Shown here: piece after piece, positions 11,721 through 21,869 of the stretch | Position numbering within the stretch: position 1 is the stretch's first letter | Layout of the letters: the number at the start of each line of letters is the position of its first letter | Assembly (NCBI RefSeq): GCF_029784135.1 | Contig: NC_073746.1 | Span: 186,811,983 to 186,875,982 of the forward strand | Direction of reading: 5' to 3' | Origin: Toxorhynchites rutilus septentrionalis | Lineage: Eukaryota > Arthropoda > Insecta > Diptera > Culicidae | DNA length: 64,000 nucleotides | The notes under the pieces: model-generated | Seen by the model: the letters and a program-made list of their open reading frames with translations, nothing else | The model's database searches: none | What the model was told of the DNA's origin: nothing | Translations under genes and position numbers: made by a program

Positions 11721-12364
11721 CGATTCGATGATCGATGGTCAAAAAGGCAGGAAATTCAATCCCATGAATAGAAGAAAGAACAAAGCTGAGACTATAAGCT
11801 ATTAGAAGTTCAAAAGCGAAAGTTATATAATGAAAGTGAGAATAAAACCAGAAATTATAGAGGTGAAAAGACGAGAAATTATAGGGAAAAGTAAGGTCTA
11901 TTGGATAGTAAAATGTTATTTGTAACTAAAATTTGAACTTCACTAGGATTTGATGAAAAATTCCCAGTAAATCAGTTGCATAATTTGTCTGACGTAGGAA
12001 TTGTAAAGGGAAAACTACAGTTTGTATGAAATTATAGAAAAACTAAATTATTGAATTACTAAAAATAAAATTCATTTACAGCTTTAAGCTGCCGCTAAAA
12101 TAGGACTGCTCTAAAGAGTTTCCATCATTCCGTTATTCTGAACAACGTGAGAAAAGGTGGGAATCACTTGGTGTCAGGTTCGAACTATATGGTGGATGCA
12201 CTAAAACTTCCCAACCATGCTCTTGGAGTTTCTGGCGAGTCACTACAGACGTGTGTAGCCTTGGTTGTCCTAATAGAACACAACATATTCTCTGTTGGCC
12301 AATTCTATCCGTTTTTGGTCAATTGCTAGCTTCAAACGGACCAGTTTCTGACAGTAGAGTAGAT

Positions 12365-12760
12365 ATGGATACCATCAGCAACAGGCACAAGATCGCTGAC
12401 ATAACATTTTTTTTGTGCAATGTACTGAGTGGACGGATGAGCAGCCCGCAACTCTACGATAGGATTCACCTGAACACCAGCCCCGTTTCTATTCGTTCAC
12501 CCTTGAGGTACAGAAACTAAACCCAGCATGAACCAACAACCAGATTTATGCGTGAGTTCAACATGCTGCAGGATGTTGTTTCTGTGAATATGACATCAGA
12601 TAAAATTCGAAGAAGACTAACATTGAATTTAAGAGACCAACTAAATGTATAAGTTTAAAATCTTCTTAATTTTAAAATTTTCTGTTTTCATGTATAATTT
12701 TAAGAAGGGTAACGGGCTTACAGCCTATAGTCCAAATATACAATCAATCAATGTAGCAGA
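12365..12760 (+). pseudogene. CR1/Jockey-like ORF2 C-terminus with CAAT tail
   Basis: The plus-strand frame around 12380-12640 reads RHKIADITFFLCNVLSGRM, then a basic block and finally FMREFNMLQDVVSVNMTSDK. This is the usual C-terminal layout of Jockey/CR1-type ORF2 proteins (compare the better copies at 34545-35261 and 49755-50190). The 3' end runs into a CAATCAATCAATG simple repeat typical of such elements. It is strongly 5'-truncated and inserted inside a mariner relic. Confidence 0.45.
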
Positions 12761-12872
12761 GATGGCCATACGGTAGTAATTCATAATAAATTATTCCTTC
12801 CAAGTACCACCAAATAAACAGCAGATTTGGTCACCGTTTGGGCTGCTTCACCACGATCTTTTTCACACAATA

Positions 12873-13323
12873 CACTCTGTCCAACTTTTATAAGACCACC
12901 CTGATTCTATTTTGTTGCAACACAAACAGTTAGAATTTCAACAAGATACATTCATACATTGTTGAATGCATAGAATAAAATATATTTAGCGTCAATTTCG
13001 TTCAAAAGAGTTGTTTGTTTATTTATTGTGCTCAAATATGATCATTTCAGCTGTCCAGTTTCTATTCTTTTTTTTTCTTTTTTTTTCTTTTCTCTCCGTG
13101 AGCACTTTTCACTTCGGCATTTTCCAGATTTATTGATCAGAACAATTAAAACAACGGAAAAATGTAACTGGTCTTATAGAAACTTGACACTTGAAAAATA
13201 CAAAAGCTTTGGTTTACGCTCAGCGCTTGCACACACACATATGAAAATCATGCAGTGTATGATAGTCACCAATACCAATACACAAGATGGCACAACCTGG
13301 TTTTATAAAAGTTGTACAGAGTG
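12873..13323. mobile_element. 451-bp TA-flanked MITE inside the mariner
   Basis: Terminal inverted repeats: left CACTCTGTCCAACTTTTATA, right (reverse complement) CACTCTGTACAACTTTTATA, continuing to about 27 bp with few mismatches. Both ends are flanked by TA (12871-12872 and 13324-13325). The mariner reading frame resumes on each side, which confirms a real insertion. There is no coding capacity, so the element is non-autonomous. Confidence 0.7.
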
Positions 13324-13859
13324 TATTGTAGTATGTGACCCATTTTTCATCCCTAGTCACTATCCGTTTAAGAAATGGGTTGATTTCATTCCGTTTGGCC
13401 AAGGTTTCGGAGATGGAAATTCGACTTTTTTTAGTGTGAAATGTCACCTTGTCACCGAGCATAACCTTGATCGTTGATCGATACCATAATAGATATTGAT
13501 CACTACAACCATCTACCGAGAAAAAAATAGATTTTTTTTCCCAAACCTGATATTTATTTTGGGTGTACTTGATCGAGATACAAACCGTGATTGAGTTTTG
13601 AGTGACAAGTTCAAAGATATGTGCGTGCATGGGTGTCGGAAGAATTTTCATAAACGAAGAAATTCACCTAATGGAAGGAAAAAGAGTAGGAAGCTATCAC
13701 CACGTATTCCTCATATTGCTCTTATATAGCTATAGCATATATATTATAGAAATGCTGTGCCAGTATTGGAGAGTAGTTTTTGTTATTTAAAAAACTCATT
13801 TAATGTAATAAATTTGGGTGCCAGGACATGTGCTAAAAATTAGTTTTGGGTGTAGGTTT

Positions 13860-16450
13860 GTAAGGAATGCTGCTTTCCAGCCCGATGCTGTGCTATAATC
13901 CACTGCTTCGCTTCTGGGGATCCCGAAAATGCCTGGTATCCACATTACGTTTGTCAGTAATTATGTTCTGTACCCAAGTATGGATCGGTCTTTCCGAATC
14001 CAGCTCTGTAACACGCTGGCCGGTTGGATCAAGATTGGACAGTATGACGGGTAGGTACGTGTATGGGAGGCAGTGTTAGGTGGTGAGGTCTGATCCCGTC
14101 ACTCCTATCCCAACTTCTCCTAGCACTTTAGAGTCGTCCGTGTAAAGGATGGTGTGGGTGTATTGAGTGTTTAGTAGTTCCGTGACAACATTTAGGGTAA
14201 CCACGGGGTTCGAACCAACCATGAATTTATTTTTATTGTCGTATCAATTTTCAGCCGGTTCTGATCCTGGCCCCTGGTTCTATTCCAGTGTAACACTGGC
14301 GGCAGCTCCTGGCCAGCGGTCTCGCGAAGGAAGCGGTTTGCCTCGGCAAGAAGAAAATCCTCCCTGTTCGGCTCATCTGTTTTGTTTGTGAAGCCAATTG
14401 CTCGGTAACATGCTATTATCTTCAAGAAGAACCGGAATGGACGTTTGCCTCTCTCAGTAAACGCTGCGTTCGATGGGGCGGACGGGAGAAAATTGAGGTG
14501 ATTCGAATGGCACGATGGTATGTGGGGGCGAATTCATCCAGCAATGTTTGAAATCTTTATATCGTTAGTTCTAGGCCGTAAGTGAGGCGAGAGTTTATAA
14601 TGGCGCCGCAAATATTTAGCCTTGTGCCTCGGTAGGCCAACCAAAGAGACATCTGAGCTGTTTGATGTGGCTGCGACAATCATTTTTAACATTGCAACAG
14701 TGGTGGCCGAAAAATTCCTTCCAATCGATGGTGAATCTGATGATCCTTATTGTTTTCGTTCATTGATTCGAACCGGAGTGTCGATGATCTTGTGGTTGAA
14801 ATTACAAACATGGGTATATTCGCTTCAGATGAGAGACAATTGGAAACCTGCTAGAGAGGCCATTTTGCCTCCCATGAAACGACATGGACGATTTTTCACC
14901 TGATAAAGTCAACGGAGGTGCCCATCATCACTAATACAACATCGTTCGCATACACGAAAATTTGAATACCCTTTGGTAGGTTCTCAAAAATATCGTTGTT
15001 CTCCACAGGGAAGAGCGTCTCGGCTAGCACGGAACCCTGGAGAAGCTCAGTTTCTTCTGTGAAAAACCTCGATTTTTTTTTATTTCGATGTTTACTTAAA
15101 AGAACGGAGGCTCAGGTAGCCCTTCACGAAGTGTAACATGTAACCAGCGATCCCCTAGCGGCTCAGCGGTATTGCAAAACAGCTGGCTCTGTTATATGCT
15201 TTGGCGATGCCCAGGGCAGCTAGTTCAGTGTAAAGTTTCTTCTTCCTTTTCTCATCCGAGCATGACTCAGTGTTCCTGACATGAGAAATGAACGAAATGC
15301 ATGTTGCCGTGTCCAGCAGTCGGTTGTCGGATAGATGTTCTATCAGTTGTCTGTTGACCATGATGTTAGAGTCAAAACAGGTAAGCAATATAGGGCGATA
15401 GTCTTCTGGAGAGCGGCCGGGTTTTGCCAGGTTTCTTAATTGAAACAACCGGACTATGAGACCATTCCGGAGGAAATTCGCGTTTGGTCCATATCTGGTG
15501 GTAGGTTTGCCAACTTCGCCTGTTGGGGTGAGTTTATCTAAGAACGGGTAACCAACTTGTTACGGTCAAGCTGATTTACCCTTGGCAATAACCAATAGCT
15601 AGGACAAACTTACAAGGATGGAATGGATAATTGAGATACTGATTAGGGTCATGATCTGAAATTTTTAAAACTATATATCGAAGTTGTCGTGACGGTGTTT
15701 CTTATGACGAATTCCTTGCAATAACCATTCATTGTTGATAGCGAGTGAAAATAGTCCCTAACTAGTCGCTTGGTCGCCCGTAAAGCTTTCCTCATCAATT
15801 CCACTTCAGAGGACCACCATGGAATTGCTCTCCTGTCGGAGGCAGAGCTGCTCCTCGGTATTGATACCGAAGCCGGTTGGAATAATCCTTTTGAGAATTG
15901 CACCATTCATCAACTTTTTTTGATAAGCTGCTCAATCTGCTTGATCCCATCGCTAGCGTGGTTGAAGTTCGCCATTAAACACTACCTGGTCCACTTCCTC
16001 CATGGCCTATGTGGTGTCAATCCCGGGCAGATTGTGATTGTTGATTGTTGATTGTTGTTCCTAAAACGAAGATTGAGCCGGTTATGTTCCGCAGGATGTG
16101 GCCCGACTTATTCCGTAGACTAGGGATTTTCTGAATCGGCGGATATATCGCGGTAATTGTCACAGAGAGCGGGTAGTTGATTTTCACAGTGATCGCTGGA
16201 TGCTCTGTATTGCGATCTACTTCAGAGAAGTGAAACGGTTGTCGGATACCAATTACAACATAATAGTAAAAGTTTGATGGCTCGTTTAGTACCCAGTTGT
16301 ATCGAGCACCCAGGACTAGTTCAGTTTCGGGAAGCCAGCTTTATAAACTTCCTGTACGGCCAACACAGATGAGGCGAACTCTTGTTCCAGTAGTTCGTCG
16401 TCGCAGGGGTTCTTAGGGTATCCATTTACGTTTCACTGAACGGCTAACGT
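13860..16450 (-). mobile_element. I-clade non-LTR retrotransposon, degenerate
   Basis: The minus strand carries the parts of an I-type ORF2 in order. An AP endonuclease start lies at 16445-16330 (NVNGYPKN with a stop where Trp is expected, then LAVQEVYKAG). An ESxxPWW-type linker lies near 15830 (RRAIPWWSSEVE). The reverse transcriptase follows: KPGRSPEDYRPILLTCFDSN at 15440-15370, RLLDTATC near 15310, LGIAKAYNRASC near 15200, and QGSVLAETLF plus the active-site box VYANDVVLV (YADD changed to YAND) at 15060-14920. An RNase H start is at about 14140 (LYTDDSK), with a linker block at 14425-14260 (AEANRFLRETAGQELPP). Many stops and shifts are present. The presence of RNase H and the linker motif support the I clade. 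Confidence 0.7.
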
Positions 16451-16879
16451 TTTTCGGTTGAAATAGTTTCTTTTGAAACTCGACGGTGGGTGATGTGGAA
16501 GATTTTCCAGACGCGGGACTTGTAGGATAGTGTGCGTGATTACCGAAGTCGTCGATGAATGATGATCTGGTGTTCGAACTTCTTGAGCGAGAATCGATGA
16601 CAGAAGGTTTCCAGAAGTGCCCCGTTTTCGACAGTGGTGAGGGAACCGATAAGCGCAATGATACATGAACTGGTATTTTGTAAATTTAAATTTTTGCCCT
16701 CCATTTGCCCTCCGGTCGTATTCACTGGCGTCAACTGTTGCGGTTGGCGGAATAGTATTCTGTCGCGCTATTCTCGCTGATCGTCGTAAAGTTTTTATTT
16801 TTAGGAGATCAAGAAAATTCGCCGAGTGCTGAACGGTGCTCCCCAGTTCCGGATGACCTGTAACTACCGCACTAAGGCT

Positions 16880-17045
16880 ACGTCTGCCTTTTTTGCCCAG
16901 CGTTGTCCTGCGAGAAATACGAGGGATACAAACGCATATTCGCTTGTTCGTCTCGCTTTTGGTTTATTTTTGCTTTAATCGCTATCCTGCCAGGAGTACG
17001 AAGGAAAAACCCGCTTGTCCGTCTCGCATATTTTTGTTGAATGTC
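16880..17045. repeat. Two tandem GC-richer monomers upstream of the I element
   Basis: Two approximate copies of about 75 bp: one from 'gtcctgcgagaaatacga' to 'ttgttcgtctcgc', the second from 'atcctgccaggagtacgaa' to 'ttgtccgtctcgcatattt'. Located 5' (minus-strand sense) of the I-type ORF2. Tandem 5' monomers serve as promoters in some non-LTR elements; that role here is inference. Confidence 0.4.
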
Positions 17046-17258
17046 AGGGATTTTCCGTCGGAATTGCCGGGTTTTCTCCAAATACTTCCGCTCTGGCAAG
17101 ACCTCGGCTATCCAATGTGATGGTGGAATGAAGGTTTGTTTCGCCCTTTCGATTGTTTACATCGTCCTCTCTGTAATATCGAGGGTTACTTTTCACTTTG
17201 TTATGTATTAAGACAATTGAGTGAAATTCAACTAAACTGGCTCCATTAGTTTGGATTA

Positions 17259-18556
17259 AAGGGTGTGTCACATCAAATTGCATCACGGAAAAAACGCTGT
17301 AGAAATTCGCCCAGTAGACCGATCCTTTTGAAAATTTTAGACAGTAAAATAAAAACTATTAAACAACTTTTGGCATTTTCCATTTTTCATACTTCGAGCC
17401 CAAGCCCGTATGCTCGTACCTTCCTCTTTGCCCCGTCCATAAGGTTCTGTACAACGTCAGGTTGTAGATTTTTTTGAACAGAAACCCATTTTCTCTTGAA
17501 GTCCGCCTCCGATTTGACAACTTTTGGGTTCTTCCGGAGGGCCTGCTTCATAATCGCCCAATATTTCTCTATTGGGCGAAGCTCCGGCGCGTTGGGCGGG
17601 TTCATTTCCTTTGGCACGAAGGTGACCCCGTTGGCTTCGTACCACTCCAACACGTCCTTTGAATAGTGGCACGAAGCGAGATCCGGCCAGAAGATGGTCG
17701 GGCCCTCGTGCTGCTTCAATAGTGGTAGTAAGCGCTTCTGTCGGCACTACTTAATGTAAACCTGCCCGTTTACCGTGCCGGTCATCACGAAGGGGACGCT
17801 CCGCTTTCCGCAAGAGTAGATCGCTTGCCACACCATGTACTTTTTGGCAAACTTGGATAGTTTCTGTATGCGAATCTCCTCCGGAACGCGGAATTAGTCC
17901 TCTGCGGAGAAGAACAACAGGCCCGGCAGCTGACGAAAGTCCGCTTTGACGTAGGTTTCGTCGTCCATTACCAGGCAATGCGGCTTCGTCAGCATTTCGG
18001 TGTACAGCTTCGGGGCTCGCGTCTTCCCCACCATGTTTTGCCTTTCGTCGCGGTTATGAGCCTTCTGAACCTTGTATGTACGCAGGCCCTCCCGCTGCTT
18101 GGTCCGCTGGACGAATGAACTTGACAAATTCAGCTTATTGGCGACATCCCGGACCGAACTTCTCGGATCACGTCTAAATTGCTTAACTACGCGCTTGTGA
18201 TCTTTTTCACTGACGGAGCATCCATTTTTGCCGTTCTTCACCTTCCGGTCGATGGTTAGGTTCTCGAAGTATCGTTTTAGTACTCTGCTGACCGTGGATA
18301 GGACGATTCCCAGCATCTTACCGATGTCCCGATGTGACAACTCCGGATTCTCGAAATGAGTGCACAGGATTAATTCACGACGCTCTTTTTCGTTCGACGA
18401 CATTTTTCCAAATTTACGAAAAATTGACAGTGAAGCATGGCCAACGTGATCTATACACTTTTATCTGATTTTAAAGCGAAAGCTGAAGATATAATTCCTA
18501 AAAATTAAATTTCTACAGCGTTTTTTCGGTGATGCAATTTGATGTGACACACCCTT
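17259..18556 (-). mobile_element. ITmD37E-type Tc1/mariner element, degenerate copy
   Basis: 1298-bp element bounded by terminal inverted repeats starting AAGGGTGTGTCACATC (about 49 bp, one mismatch between the ends) and flanked by TA on both sides (17257-17258, 18557-18558). It has exactly the same length as the copy at 28497-29794 and differs from it by scattered substitutions. The transposase on the minus strand is inactivated by stops. The two near-identical copies 11 kb apart point to activity in the not-too-distant past of this genome. Confidence 0.9.
17387..18403 (-). pseudogene. DD37E transposase with two stop codons
   Basis: Same reading frame and length as the intact 338-codon gene at 28626-29642, with no indels seen. 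Codon 170 (Lys in the intact copy) is TAA at 17894-17896, and codon 219 (Glu) is TAG at 17747-17749. The N-terminal helix-turn-helix region and all three catalytic residues (the two Asp and the Glu separated by 37 residues) are otherwise preserved. This copy keeps RPIEKYW at the last motif, where the intact one has RSIEKYW. It is a pseudogene by the two nonsense changes; the transposase could act on its inverted repeats only in trans. Confidence 0.88.
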
Positions 18557-18875
18557 TATATGCGAGGAGTATAAATGTAAGCAATACTTATTGCTGCTGT
18601 TCATTATGTTTTTCACGTCTGCCGACGATTTATTCTGTAAATAATACTATCAGATGAATTATTGACTTGGAGACGTGATTTCGATCCGGTGTTCAACAAT
18701 AATTCTAGTTACTTACAAAATATACCTATACATTTCGTAAATCTCGTCATGCTTACCTATCAATTATTCATGGATACCATAATCCGATGTGACCATTCCT
18801 GCAATCAAGCATGTTCTCGAAATGCCATAATCACAATCAATTAATATTTAATTTCAGTTAATCATTCTTTTGCAG

Positions 18876-18993
18876 CAAAGGCCACAAATGAACAATGCTG
18901 GTCCCGTCCCGTTCGGCGACACGCTTTCAAACTTGGCTCAGCTGGCGGCCTCATCAGTCAAACCCGGCAAGCCATCATCTCACACAGCGCGAG
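18876..18993 (+). CDS. Candidate internal exon of a host gene
   Basis: A polypyrimidine stretch and acceptor (TTCTTTTGCAG) precede 118 bp of GC-balanced sequence that ends at a good donor (GCGAG|GTACGA). In phase 0 it reads open for 39 codons with a Pro/Ser/Ala-rich product containing PQMNNAGPVPFGDTLSNLAQ and then a KPGKPSSHTAR end. One other frame is open too. The exon would end in phase 1. Codon usage is clearly different from the AT-rich surroundings, and no mobile-element motif is present. Low-complexity segments of this kind are common in insect RNA-binding and transcription-factor proteins, but I do not recognise the gene. If real, much of this window would be its introns. Confidence 0.4.
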
Positions 18994-18999
18994 GTACGA

Positions 19000-19935
19000 C
19001 AGGATAGGACATGCCACTCCAGTAAACGAGTCAACAGCAATCATTCCAACGATTCGTTAATGCCGAAACAAGCTCTCTCGTGAATAGGTGAAGCTTTTTT
19101 TTCTGTTTGACTTTGTTTATTGCATACCTTTTTGACCTCGCGTTCTTTTCAATTCATTTTTCATTTTCCACCGTCTGACAGGTCTCTGGCACTTTTGAGC
19201 GCCCACATGGCATCGCTTCATCAAAGACCAACCTTGCTCTCACCTTGCACGCCTCGTCTCTCACCACCTCCCACCCGACAATCGTATAAAAAAAATATCT
19301 GGCACGATAGAAGGCAGCAAACAACAACAGTTTGACAGCTCGCGTTTCATTAATTTAGATATTATTAATGCTCGCTAATAAAGTATGATCGTTAACAAAG
19401 AGGCTTTCAGTCATTTATTATACTTATGAAATATTGCTCTGAGCATGATTGATTGCGCACCTATAACTCGGTGATAAATCACTTGCTGAAAATGGAATGG
19501 CGACGCCGGTTTCGCCATGGAAGAAATAGTTACTCTGTGCTTTTCCGCCAGCTGTACGCTTTTGCAAATGGACTGTTATATAACATTTTTATCTGAGATT
19601 GCCGCTGATATTTAGAGGCACATATTTTACCCCACCTTATTACAATGTCGAATAAATGCGGACTAGTTCAGTATTTATTACTACTATAACGAGATCGTAT
19701 TAATTGCTTGTATCGAAATGATTGCCACCGAGTTTTTTTTGCACTGCTCTTTCATGCCTTTTTACGACACAAAGAAGTGTCTAAACGACTTTTGTTAACT
19801 CATTTCGCTAGCACTCATACATACAGCTTAACATGTTCAGCGCCATGCCAATTCATGTGTTACTGAAGGCACTAGGCTTAATGTATTTTTACCAAGGTAA
19901 TCATAAATAATTTTAAAGAATACACGGGGAAGTGA
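19000..19935. other. No recognisable feature
   Basis: Mixed AT-rich sequence after the candidate exon. No further splice-bounded open stretch with coding character and no repeat ends were found. Confidence 0.35.
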
Positions 19936-19938
19936 TAA

Positions 19939-20080
19939 CCCTTTCGCTACGAGCGTCGTCTATAGACGACATCAGGGTGATACTGCGCATCGATCACACC
20001 ACCGCGATATGCATACTTTTCAGCGCATTGCTCCGTTCAGCGGTAGCACTCCGACGGAGCACACTGCCGTAGTGAAAGGG
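19939..20080. mobile_element. 142-bp MITE with CCCTTTCRCTACG inverted ends
   Basis: The left end is CCCTTTCGCTACGAG, and the right end reverse-complemented is CCCTTTCACTACGGC. The flanks are ATAA and TTAA, suggesting a TTAA-like target. A matching right end exists at about 10190. It is short, GC-richer than its surroundings and non-coding. Confidence 0.55.
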
Positions 20081-20182
20081 TTAAAGGTGGTAGGAGAGGA
20101 CGGGGAAGACGGCCACCCGGGGTAAGATGGCCACTCTCTAGATTATTGAAACAATCAACTATTGGACAATTATAATACACTA

Positions 20183-20620
20183 GCTGACCCGGCAGATTTC
20201 GTCCCGTCTAAAATTTATTTTTCGTTATCACATCTACGTTTTCTTACTAATCGCACGTTTATGGGTCCAGTCGCAGAACTGTTCGTTGATTGATCTTCTA
20301 ATCCACCCTTTAAAATTATTTTTTACTATAAAATTTCAGTGCTTCTACCAAAACTCGACATTATAATATCAGATTATTTTCAGACAGAATTCCCGTGCAA
20401 GATTTTTCATCCACTTGCAAATAACATGTTTGTCCGTTACATGGAATAAATGTTTGATACATAAAATATGATAGAATGAAGACAGTCCCAAATCGGAAAA
20501 TTTCTGTTTCTATTTGTGTTTCATTTATATGGGGGAGAAGTATCGTAATGCAGAAATTTGTGTTTCATTTGTATGGCAGCCCCCCTAAGAGAGTTAGTTT
20601 TTTATTGTTTTCATAGACTC
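20183..20620 (-). mobile_element. Helitron 3'-end fragment
   Basis: In minus-strand sense this ends in the string GCCGGGTCAGCTAG (CTRR-type terminus), starting at 20183 with CTAGCTGACCCGGCAGATTT. The next 130 bp match 60727-60870, and the AGAAATTTGTGTTTCATTTG module of the 61.7-62.2 kb tandem array is present at about 20553. No helicase coding sequence was seen. Confidence 0.55.
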
Positions 20621-20897
20621 GGGGCCAAAGGCGCTATTTTTTTTAATATTTTACTTAACTTTGAAAAATCATAAATCAAAAACGAAAAAAAATGCCTTTC
20701 TGTTTTCGACATATGTTATGTGAAAAACCTCAGCTTTCCAGAAAAAATTGAAAAAAATATAACGCTTTCGGTCCCGAGACTATGAAAACAATAAAAAACG
20801 AATACAATCAATAATGACGAGAGCAGTATTCGAATTTTCTGCAAGTATTTTTTCAGGTGATTGGCTTTAATTTGATATGTCGATCATCTGAATCTGT

Positions 20898-21034
20898 CAA
20901 ATTCTTCCACCGGTTTTACAAGAGTTTCTAAAAATGACTTTTTTCAAAAATTCATAACTTTTGAACTACACAAGTTATGAATTTTTGAAAAAAGTCATTT
21001 TTAGAAACTCTTGTAAAACCGGTGGAAGAATTTG
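20898..21034. repeat. Perfect 63-bp inverted repeat, 11-nt spacer
   Basis: Arms 20898-20960 and 20972-21034 are exact reverse complements; the spacer is 'ttgaactacac'. The right arm is the start of the coding region of the pseudogene that follows, so the left arm is an inverted copy of coding sequence. Perfect identity implies a recent origin or ongoing gene conversion between the arms. Confidence 0.9.
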
Positions 21035-21863
21035 TATCGTATTTTTGCGAAAAAATAGAAAAATTACTTACTCATGATTACATTAAAACACAACAGTCCA
21101 CATTTCTTAATAATATAAAAGCTAATTTGCAAGAAAATGAGGTTGTTGTGATTTGCGATTTTTCCGAAAATTATTAATTTGTGCTTCAAGATGAAGTTCA
21201 AAGTAATCACTGGAACAATGATCAAGCAACAATCCATCCATTCGTTGTTTATTATAGAGATGAAAAAGATTCTCTGGCAAATTTAAGCTTTGTAGTTATA
21301 TCTGAAGTTTTAAGTCATGACACAATAGCTGTGCAAGTATTCATTTCTAAATTGGCAACATTTTTTAAACAACAAATGCAGGTAAAAAGAATAAAATTCA
21401 TGTCGGATGGTGCTGCATCCCAGTATAAAAATAGGAAAACTTTTGCAGGTTTATGTCAGTTTAAATCGCAATACGACATTGACGCTGAATGACATTTTTT
21501 GCAACATCATACGGCAAAGGACCTTGTGATGCAATTGGTGGTACATTAAAACGGATGGCAACAAGAGCTAGTTTGGCTAGGCAGCATGAACATCCGATCA
21601 CGAGTGCAAAAACGCTATTTGACTAGGCTAGCAAGCGAAAAGAAGACTATCTTACAAAATTGTCATTTTCATATATGTCACAAGAAGAATATGATCAGGG
21701 TGTGGAAGAGTTGAGTAGCATGTATGATATCACCAAACAAATTCTAGGGACCCAAAAGTATCATTCTTTTGTACCTGTATCCGAGAATGAAGTAGCAGCA
21801 AAGTTGTACTCTAACGACAATGCAGCAAGTTATCGTAATGTGTATAGAAATATAAGAAAATAA
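20975..21863 (+). pseudogene. DDE-like transposase-family pseudogene, unclassified
   Basis: After allowing for four lesions, a continuous protein reads VEEFVSYFCEKIEKLLTHDY, then VVVICDFSENY, then a HWNNDQATIHPFVVYY block, later FMSDGAASQYKNRKTFAGLC, then an EWHFFATSYGKGPCDAIGG-type block, and a C-terminal EEYDQGVEELSSMYDITKQI region ending at 21863. The Asp of CDFSENY, the Asp of SDGAASQYKN and the Glu before the HFFATS block are spaced like an RNase H-fold DDE/D catalytic triad; this is inference. I recall similar uncharacterised repetitive proteins in insects and cnidarians but cannot name the superfamily. Lesions: TAA at 21174, TGA for Trp at 21490, a lost T near 21500, and TAG near 21625. 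Confidence 0.5.
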
Positions 21864-21869
21864 TGAAAA

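Larger units (their letters stand above)
12145..13470 (-). mobile_element. mariner element relic interrupted by two insertions
   Basis: On the minus strand, mariner transposase blocks occur in order. 13470-13326 gives NEINPFLKRIVTRDEKWVTY (first catalytic Asp). 12872-12800 gives GEAAQTVTKSAVYL. 12370-12150 gives LVRLKLAIDQKRIELANREY, then VVFY with a stop in place of Gln, the second Asp of DNARPHTSVV (after a one-base loss), HGWEVLVHPPY and SPSD-like sequence with the third Asp. This is DD34D mariner order. Between these blocks sit a 451-bp TA-type MITE (12873-13323) and the 3' end of a CR1/Jockey-like retrotransposon (about 12365-12760). Stops and frameshifts show it is dead. Confidence 0.65.

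Noticed and set aside
13028..13477. 149-codon plus-strand ORF
   Set aside because: Runs antisense through mariner and MITE sequence; the minus-strand mariner motifs explain this region.
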